A DNA stretch of 64,000 bases from DATJLY01 sp035604615 (GTDB lineage Bacteria; Pseudomonadota; Alphaproteobacteria; ATCC43930; CGMCC-115725), in NCBI GenBank assembly GCA_035604615.1, contig DATNID010000033.1, positions 1-64,000 of the forward strand, given 5' to 3'. The position numbers and the translations under genes were made by a program. Position 1 is the first letter of the stretch, and every line of letters starts with the position of its first letter. Below, in pieces: positions 59,095-64,000 of this stretch. Below the pieces are notes generated by a model. That model saw only the letters and a program-made list of their open reading frames with translations. It was not told the origin of the DNA and made no database searches.

Positions 59095-59862
59095 ATGGCG
59101 GGACGGTTGGACGGCCGCGTCGCGATCGTGACCGGCGGCGGGCACGGCATCGGCAAGGCTTATGCGCGCGGCCTCGCCGGCGAAGGGGCGAGCGTCGTCA
59201 TCGCCGAGATCGACGCCCATGCCGCCAACGCGGTCGCGGGATCGCTGGTGCAGGAAGGCTTCAAGGCGATCGCGGCGCCGACCGACGTCTCCGACTGGGG
59301 CAGCGTCGAGGCGATGGCGCGGCGCGCGATCGAGGCCTATGGCCGCATCGACATACTGGTGAACAACGCCGCCATCTTCGCCACCGTGCCGATGTCGCGC
59401 GCGCCCTTCGACCAGATCGACCCGGCCGAGTGGGACCGCATGATGAGCGTCAACCTCAAGGGACCGTGGCTCGCTTCCCGCGCGGTCGTGCCGCAGATGA
59501 AGGCGCAACGCTATGGCAAGATCGTGAACATCAGCTCCGGCACCGCGCTCAAGGGGAGCGCGAGCCGCATCCATTACGTGACCTCGAAGGCGGGCATCCT
59601 GGGCTTCACCCGGACGCTCGCGCGCGAGGTCGGCGAGTGGGGCATCTGCGTCAATTGCGTCGCGCCCGGCAGCACGCTGTCCGAGGAAGCGCCCGACGCC
59701 GACACGCTCAAGATGCGCAACGCCGCCGTCTCCGACCGCGCTCTGCGGCGGGTGCAGAAGCCGGAGGATCTGGTCGGCGCCATCCTGTTTTTCGCCTCGC
59801 CCGACAGCGATTTCGTCACCGGCCAGACGCTCGTCGTCGACGGCGGCTCGGCGATGCACTAG
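59095..59862 (+). CDS. SDR family oxidoreductase
   Basis: A 255-residue classical short-chain dehydrogenase with all motifs: TGGGHGIG cofactor loop, NNAA, Ser in NISSGTALKGS, Tyr and Lys in HYVTSKAGILGF, and the C-terminal VTGQTLVVDGGS. Acidic Glu and Asp after the second strand (IAEIDAH) favour NAD+. GGGGAGG precedes the ATG at 59095. It is followed 54 bases later by the Rieske-system reductase, likely on the same transcript. Confidence 0.88.
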   Translation: MAGRLDGRVAIVTGGGHGIGKAYARGLAGEGASVVIAEIDAHAANAVAGSLVQEGFKAIAAPTDVSDWGSVEAMARRAIEAYGRIDILVNNAAIFATVPMSRAPFDQIDPAEWDRMMSVNLKGPWLASRAVVPQMKAQRYGKIVNISSGTALKGSASRIHYVTSKAGILGFTRTLAREVGEWGICVNCVAPGSTLSEEAPDADTLKMRNAAVSDRALRRVQKPEDLVGAILFFASPDSDFVTGQTLVVDGGSAMH

Positions 59863-59916
59863 CTGGCAGCGCGCGTGCGATGGCTCTATGATCGCGCAGG
59901 CGAAGAGGAGTGAGAG

Positions 59917-60891
59917 ATGGGCGAGATCGCGGTCGTGGTCAAGGAAGCGCGGCAATTGACGCCGGCGATCCGCGAGTTGGTGCTGGGCTCGGCCGACGGC
60001 GCGGCGCTGCCCGCTTGGGAGCCGGGCGCCCATATCGAGATCGACGTCAAATTGCCGGACGGCACGGTCGAGGCACGTGCTTATTCCCTCATCGGCGGCA
60101 CCGTGGACAGGGACGATCCGCCGGACCGCTATCGCATTGCTGTCGAACGCCAGCCCGAGAGCCGCGGCGGCTCGCGCTTTCTCCATGACGAGGTCGCGGT
60201 CGGCGCGACGCTGTCGATCTCGCCGCCGAAGAACGAATTCCCGCTTCACCTGCACAAGGCCGACCGCGTTCTAGTCGCGGGCGGGATCGGCGTCGCGCCG
60301 ATCTATGCCATGGCGCGCGCGCTCACGCGCCAGGGGATTCCGTTCGAGCTGCACTATGCCGGGCCCGCGGCGGAGGAAATGGCGTATCGAGAGGAGCTGC
60401 AACGCCTCGCCGGCGATCACGCGCATTTCCACTACGAGGGCGGGCATCTCGATCTCGACGGCGTGTTTGGCGAGCTCGGTTATCCGGCCGAGGTCTATAT
60501 CTGCGGCCAGCGGCCGTTCAACCAGGCGCTGGCCACGAGCGCCCTGGAGCACGGGCTGTCGCGCATGCAAATAATGCAGCAATGTTTCGATCCGCCCTTG
60601 CCGCCGGTGCCGAACGACAACATCGCCTTCGAGGTCGAGCTGCGGAACTCCGGCATCACGGTCGAGGTTCCGCCCGAGGCCAGCATCCTCGAGACGCTGC
60701 TCAGCGCAGGCTATCATGCACAGTTCTATTGCGGCCGCGGCGAATGCGGCTTCTGTCCGCTGCCCGTGCTCGAGACCGACGGCGAGATCGTGCACCGCGA
60801 CCACTATCTCCAGCCCGAGGAGAAGGGCGAGCAGCTCTGCATTTGCGTCTCGCGCCTCAAGACCGGAACGAAGCTCGTCCTCGACGCGTGA
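59917..60891 (+). CDS. Phthalate dioxygenase reductase-type ferredoxin reductase
   Basis: A 324-residue electron-transfer protein for Rieske oxygenases. Domain order is FMN/FAD-binding barrel with the RAYS motif (54-57), an NAD-binding domain with VAGGIGVAPIYAMA near 120, and a C-terminal plant-type [2Fe-2S] domain with Cys272, Cys277, Cys280 (YCGRGECGFC) and the fourth Cys at 308 or 310. This order (flavin first, Fe-S last) is that of class IA systems such as phthalate dioxygenase and vanillate demethylase. It is the only such reductase in the window and probably serves the three oxygenases at 10143, 26733 and 30302. Confidence 0.9.
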   Translation: MGEIAVVVKEARQLTPAIRELVLGSADGAALPAWEPGAHIEIDVKLPDGTVEARAYSLIGGTVDRDDPPDRYRIAVERQPESRGGSRFLHDEVAVGATLSISPPKNEFPLHLHKADRVLVAGGIGVAPIYAMARALTRQGIPFELHYAGPAAEEMAYREELQRLAGDHAHFHYEGGHLDLDGVFGELGYPAEVYICGQRPFNQALATSALEHGLSRMQIMQQCFDPPLPPVPNDNIAFEVELRNSGITVEVPPEASILETLLSAGYHAQFYCGRGECGFCPLPVLETDGEIVHRDHYLQPEEKGEQLCICVSRLKTGTKLVLDA

Positions 60892-60897
60892 GCGCGT

Positions 60898-61692
60898 TCA
60901 CCCGGCCCGCGCCTCGGCGGCGCGCGGGCGCGAGCGGCCGATAAGCGCGCCCTCGACCAATGTGACGACCGCGTCGAGCGCCAGGGCGCATGCCGTCAGG
61001 ATCGCGATCCCGGCGATGACGGCGTTGATCTCGAAGGTCGATTCCGCCTGCAGGATGAGATAGCCCACGCCCGCGGCGGAACCGAGATACTCGCCGATCA
61101 CGGCGCCGACGAATGCCATGCCGACCGATAGATGCAGGCTCGAGAACACCCAGCTCATGGCCGACGGGATGTAGACGCGGCGGACGAGCTGGGCGCGGTT
61201 GGCGCCGAGCATCCGCACGTTGGCGAGCAGGATCGGGCTCACCTCGCGCACGCCCTGGTAGACGTTGAAGAAGACGATGAAGAACACGATGGTCACGCCC
61301 AGCGCCACCTTCGACCAGATGCCGAGCCCGAACCAGACCGAGAATATGGGCGCCAGGATGAGACGCGGCATGGTGTTGACGCCCTTGATGAAGGGATCGA
61401 GCACGCCGCTCCAGAACCGGTCGAGCGCGAGCCACAGCCCGATCACCAGCGCCAGCGCGGTGCCGATCGCGAACGACAGCAGCGTCTCGGTCAGCGTGAT
61501 CGCGAGATGGCGATAGATCATGCCCGTGGCGCTCCACTTGACGATCACCTGCCCGACTTCCAAGGGCGAGCCGAAGAAGAAATGCGTCATGGTCGAGCGC
61601 TCGGACGCGAACTGCCACAGGCCGAGGATCGCCAGCAGGATCAGGAGTCGCGCCAGCCAGATGCGTCCGCGACGGTTGGGTGCCGCGGTCAC
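60898..61692 (-). CDS. ABC transporter permease (SsuC/TauC/NitT family)
   Basis: A 264-residue inner-membrane protein with about six helices. The ATPase-contact EAA-like loop is in VRMLGANRAQLVRRVYIPSA near residue 175. It begins with a GTG whose bases overlap the TGA of the ATPase gene (GTGA), fixing the start. The family forms the channel of importers for taurine, sulfonates, nitrate or aromatic acids. Last gene of the right-end operon; possible binding proteins are those at 37388 and 38420, since none is adjacent. Confidence 0.88.
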   Translation of the reverse strand: MTAAPNRRGRIWLARLLILLAILGLWQFASERSTMTHFFFGSPLEVGQVIVKWSATGMIYRHLAITLTETLLSFAIGTALALVIGLWLALDRFWSGVLDPFIKGVNTMPRLILAPIFSVWFGLGIWSKVALGVTIVFFIVFFNVYQGVREVSPILLANVRMLGANRAQLVRRVYIPSAMSWVFSSLHLSVGMAFVGAVIGEYLGSAAGVGYLILQAESTFEINAVIAGIAILTACALALDAVVTLVEGALIGRSRPRAAEARAG

Positions 61693-62525
61693 GGCGAGGG
61701 CGCCTTTCCCTTGTTGCGCTCGTAGCCGCGCAGCACCTCGGCCTTGAGCGTGTCCCAGATCCGCTTGTGCAGCTCGGCGTAGCGCCGCGTGTGGACGATT
61801 TCGGTCACGTCGCGCGGGCGCGGGATGTCGACCGGGAAATCCGCGATCGGCCGCGTCTCGGGACCGGCCGAAAGCACGATCACGCGGTCGGCCAGCGAGA
61901 TCACCTCCTCGAGATCGTGGGTCACGAACAGCACCGACTTCCGGTCCGATGACCAGATCTCGAGCAGCTCGTTCTCCATCAGCTGGCGGGTCTGGACGTC
62001 GAGCGCGCTGAACGGCTCGTCCATGAGCAGGATGCGCGGCTCGCACACCAGCACCTGCGCCAGCGCGACGCGCTTCTTCATGCCGCCTGAAAGCTGATGC
62101 GGATAGCGGTGCCAATGGGCCGCGAGGCCGACGCGCTCGAGCCAGACCGCGGCACGCTGGGCGGCATCGCTCTTCCTGACGCCGCGCAGCTCGAGCCCGA
62201 GCGCCACATTGCCGCGCGCATCGAGCCACGGCAGCAGCGCATCGGCCTGGAACATATAGGCGGCGCTGCGGTTGATGCCGTCGACCGGCGCGCCGAAGCT
62301 CAGCATGCGGCCGCCGGTGGCGCCGAGAAGGCCCGCGGCGATGTTGAGGAGCGTGGTCTTGCCGCAGCCAGTGGGGCCGACGAGGGCCACGAATTCCCCG
62401 TCCTCGAGTGCGAGGGTGGCGCCGCGCACGGCGGTGTAGTCGGGCTCCGATCCCGACGACGCGAAGGTGCAGGTCACGTCCTCGAAGCGCAGCGGCTGAA
62501 GCCGGGCCGCATCTGCGTCCGCCAT
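61689..62525 (-). CDS. ABC transporter ATP-binding protein (SsuB/TauB family)
   Basis: A 278-residue ATPase. Walker A GPTGCGKTT at 50-58, Q-loop in AYMFQADALLPW, signature LSGGMKKRVALAQ, Walker B RILLMDEPFSALD and the switch His in FVTHDLEEV are all present. It energises the permease encoded immediately downstream. Its ATG directly follows the stop of the deacetylase-like gene, with a single transcript likely. Confidence 0.92.
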   Translation of the reverse strand: MADADAARLQPLRFEDVTCTFASSGSEPDYTAVRGATLALEDGEFVALVGPTGCGKTTLLNIAAGLLGATGGRMLSFGAPVDGINRSAAYMFQADALLPWLDARGNVALGLELRGVRKSDAAQRAAVWLERVGLAAHWHRYPHQLSGGMKKRVALAQVLVCEPRILLMDEPFSALDVQTRQLMENELLEIWSSDRKSVLFVTHDLEEVISLADRVIVLSAGPETRPIADFPVDIPRPRDVTEIVHTRRYAELHKRIWDTLKAEVLRGYERNKGKAPSP

Positions 62526-63386
62526 CTAGCGCCCGGCAAAATAGCGGCTCTGATAGGTGTGGTCGTCGACGTCCTGCTCCAGCGCCCAGCGTCCCAATTC
62601 GTGATGGCGCGCCAGCCACACGCCGGGAAACTGCGCGATGTGCTTGATGATGCGCTCGAACGCCTGGGTGATCATCGGCCGGCCGCCGAAATGGCAATGC
62701 AGCGTCATCACCAGGAGCGACATCGGCTCGTTGCGATAGAGATAGTCGAACGTGCCGGTATGGACGTCAAAGAGGTCCTCGGCGCTGGTGCGCAGCACGC
62801 GATTGTCGGTGAAGTCGCTGTTCGGCACGCAGGCGATCGGGCCGTGCCGGGTGCGCACGCGGTGCGGCAGGTCGGTGTAGGTCACATCGGCCTGCCACTG
62901 CAGCTTCTCCTCGGCGAGGAACTCGATCGTCTGCGGCGTGAAGGCCAGCACCGGGCTCAGCCAGCCGGTCGGCCGCTTGCCGCTCTTGGCGCCGAGGATA
63001 TCGATGCATTTGCGGATGGTCGCGTGCTGCTCTTCGGGCTTCATGTAGGCGAGGAGCCCGTCCTGGGTGTAGCCGTGGCCGCCGATGTCGTGGCCGGCGC
63101 GCGCGATCTCGGCGATCGAATCGGGATAAAGCTCGGCGCAGCGGGCATTGACGAAGAAGGTTGCGGGCACGCCCAGCCGCTCGAGCGTGCGCAAGATGCG
63201 CCATACGCCGACGCGCCCGCCATAGGTCGACCAGGCCGCGCCCGCGTAATCGACCGCGCCCGGCTTCAGGTGGGTCGTCTGCACGGAATAGGTCGGCGCG
63301 TTCCCGTCCGACCAAGCTTCGTACATGACCGTCACCGCCACGGCGATGCGCTTGTCGTTGGGCCAGGACAGAGGCTTGTCTTGCAT
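62526..63386 (-). CDS. Polysaccharide deacetylase family protein (PuuE/allantoinase-like)
   Basis: A 286-residue NodB-fold protein of the group that includes PuuE-type allantoinases and cyclic imidases. VTVMYEAWSDG takes the place of the usual TFDD. Later segments are GVPATFFVNARCAELYPD, HDIGGHGYTQDGLL (metal-binding His pair) and LVMTLHCHFGGRP. In this subgroup the substrate is often a small cyclic amide. It stands between an amidohydrolase and an ABC importer, so it may open an imported ring. AGAGGA precedes the ATG. Confidence 0.82.
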   Translation of the reverse strand: MQDKPLSWPNDKRIAVAVTVMYEAWSDGNAPTYSVQTTHLKPGAVDYAGAAWSTYGGRVGVWRILRTLERLGVPATFFVNARCAELYPDSIAEIARAGHDIGGHGYTQDGLLAYMKPEEQHATIRKCIDILGAKSGKRPTGWLSPVLAFTPQTIEFLAEEKLQWQADVTYTDLPHRVRTRHGPIACVPNSDFTDNRVLRTSAEDLFDVHTGTFDYLYRNEPMSLLVMTLHCHFGGRPMITQAFERIIKHIAQFPGVWLARHHELGRWALEQDVDDHTYQSRYFAGR

Positions 63387-63399
63387 TGGTGCGATCCTC

Positions 63400-64000
63400 T
63401 CACGCGAATTGCGGAAAGAGCGCGAGCGCGTTGGTGCGGTCGATGGCGTCGCGCCGCGCGGGTGAAAGGAATCCCTCCGCGCCGTAATCGGCGAGCGCGG
63501 CTGCCACCACGCGCGCGTTCGCGAACGGCCAGTCGCTGCCGAACACGATGCGCTCGGGCGCGGCGATGGTCTGGAGCGTGCCCATGGTCTGCGGCCCCGG
63601 CGAGAGCGCGATGTCGTACCAGTAGTTCCGCAGGCCGGCAAAGATGCGCTCGCGCGACCATTGCGGCAATCGGGCATCGATCATCGGCGCGACCGACAGG
63701 CGCCACGCGAAATACGGTAGCACGCCGCCGGCATGGGCGAGGATGAAGCGAATGCGGGGAAAGCGCTCGGTCGCGCCTGACAGCAGCAGATTGACCGCGG
63801 CGCGCGTGGTGTCGAACAGATACTCCATCATGAAGCCGGGCCAGGGCAGGTCGAGCGTGCGGCTCGACGGATGAAATGCGGGATGGACGAAGACCACGCC
63901 GTCGCGCCCGTTCAAGCACTCGAGCACCGGATCGAAGCGCTTGTCGCCAAGGAACGTCTCGCCATAGCTCGCGAACAGGCACGCTCCGGCGAAGCGCAGC
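63400..64000 (-). CDS. Amidohydrolase_2 family protein, N-terminus cut by window edge
   Basis: At least 199 residues of the C-terminal part are present; the gene enters from the right end, so the N-terminal metal motif is not seen. ASYGETFLGDKRFDPVLE, GVVFVHPAFHP (His), RFILAHAGGVLPYFAWRL (His) and RIVFGSDWPFAN (catalytic Asp) place it with ACMSD-like enzymes and resemble the gene at 39430. It starts the operon that continues with a deacetylase-like gene and the ABC importer. Confidence 0.85.
   Translation of the reverse strand, partial: LRFAGACLFASYGETFLGDKRFDPVLECLNGRDGVVFVHPAFHPSSRTLDLPWPGFMMEYLFDTTRAAVNLLLSGATERFPRIRFILAHAGGVLPYFAWRLSVAPMIDARLPQWSRERIFAGLRNYWYDIALSPGPQTMGTLQTIAAPERIVFGSDWPFANARVVAAALADYGAEGFLSPARRDAIDRTNALALFPQFA

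Noticed and set aside
1..64000. CRISPR arrays, insertion sequences, toxin-antitoxin or restriction systems
   Set aside because: No regularly spaced repeats, transposase motifs or defence-type gene pairs were seen in reading both strands.

Overview
The window is GC-rich DNA that looks alphaproteobacterial (a Hyphomicrobiales or Rhodospirillales-like soil or water organism). That placement rests on the integrase type, the GC-rich intergenic palindromes and the gene families present. It is an inference, because no rRNA, tRNA or marker gene is in the window. I found no tRNA, rRNA or CRISPR array.

Region 1 (about 1-7,380) is a small integrated element with visibly lower GC. It carries a terminase-small-subunit-like gene, an AlpA/excisionase-type helix-turn-helix gene, a 57-codon coupled gene, a 998-residue primase-helicase, an unknown 145-residue gene and a P4-type tyrosine integrase reading back from the right end. 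There is no large terminase, capsid or tail gene here. The set resembles a phage satellite (P4-like or PICI-like). Possible iterons or operators, a consensus-like promoter, an att-like palindrome and the broken start of a GIY-YIG gene accompany it. The left edge cuts a small lipoprotein gene.

Region 2 (about 7,490-64,000) is a dense catabolic island with hardly any intergenic space. It holds ten amidohydrolase_2-type proteins (one cut by the right edge), three close Rieske oxygenase alpha subunits, one phthalate-dioxygenase-type reductase and one separate Rieske ferredoxin. It also holds four SDRs, three fumarylacetoacetate-hydrolase (FAH) family proteins, two intact and one broken luciferase-like (LLM) flavoprotein, two VOC proteins and two dienelactone hydrolases. 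Further members are a 4,5-dihydroxyphthalate-decarboxylase-like protein, a ThDP enzyme, a molybdenum hydroxylase large subunit, and a feruloyl-CoA hydratase/lyase-like gene divergent from an ADP-forming acyl-CoA ligase. Transport is covered by an aromatic-acid MFS carrier, one ABC permease/ATPase pair and several orphan solute-binding proteins.

The likely overall role is uptake, ring hydroxylation, decarboxylation or ring cleavage, and hydrolysis of aromatic or heteroaromatic acids; no substrate can be read from sequence. Main transcription units are 7493-10142 (+), 11370-14655 (+), 18289-23116 (+), 32395-28707 (-), 35452-38410 (+), 43189-38420 (-), 47993-49917 (+), 55796-49925 (-), 59095-60891 (+) and 64000-60898 (-). 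No transcriptional regulator gene is recognisable anywhere in region 2, so control must come from outside the window or by an unfamiliar route.

Several genes are decayed or altered at active sites: tandem resorcylate-decarboxylase-like paralogues lacking a metal-binding His, an LLM pseudogene, a deletion scar joining the start of one molybdenum-hydroxylase gene to the end of another, two SDRs without the catalytic residues, and a creatinase-like M24 protein without metal ligands.
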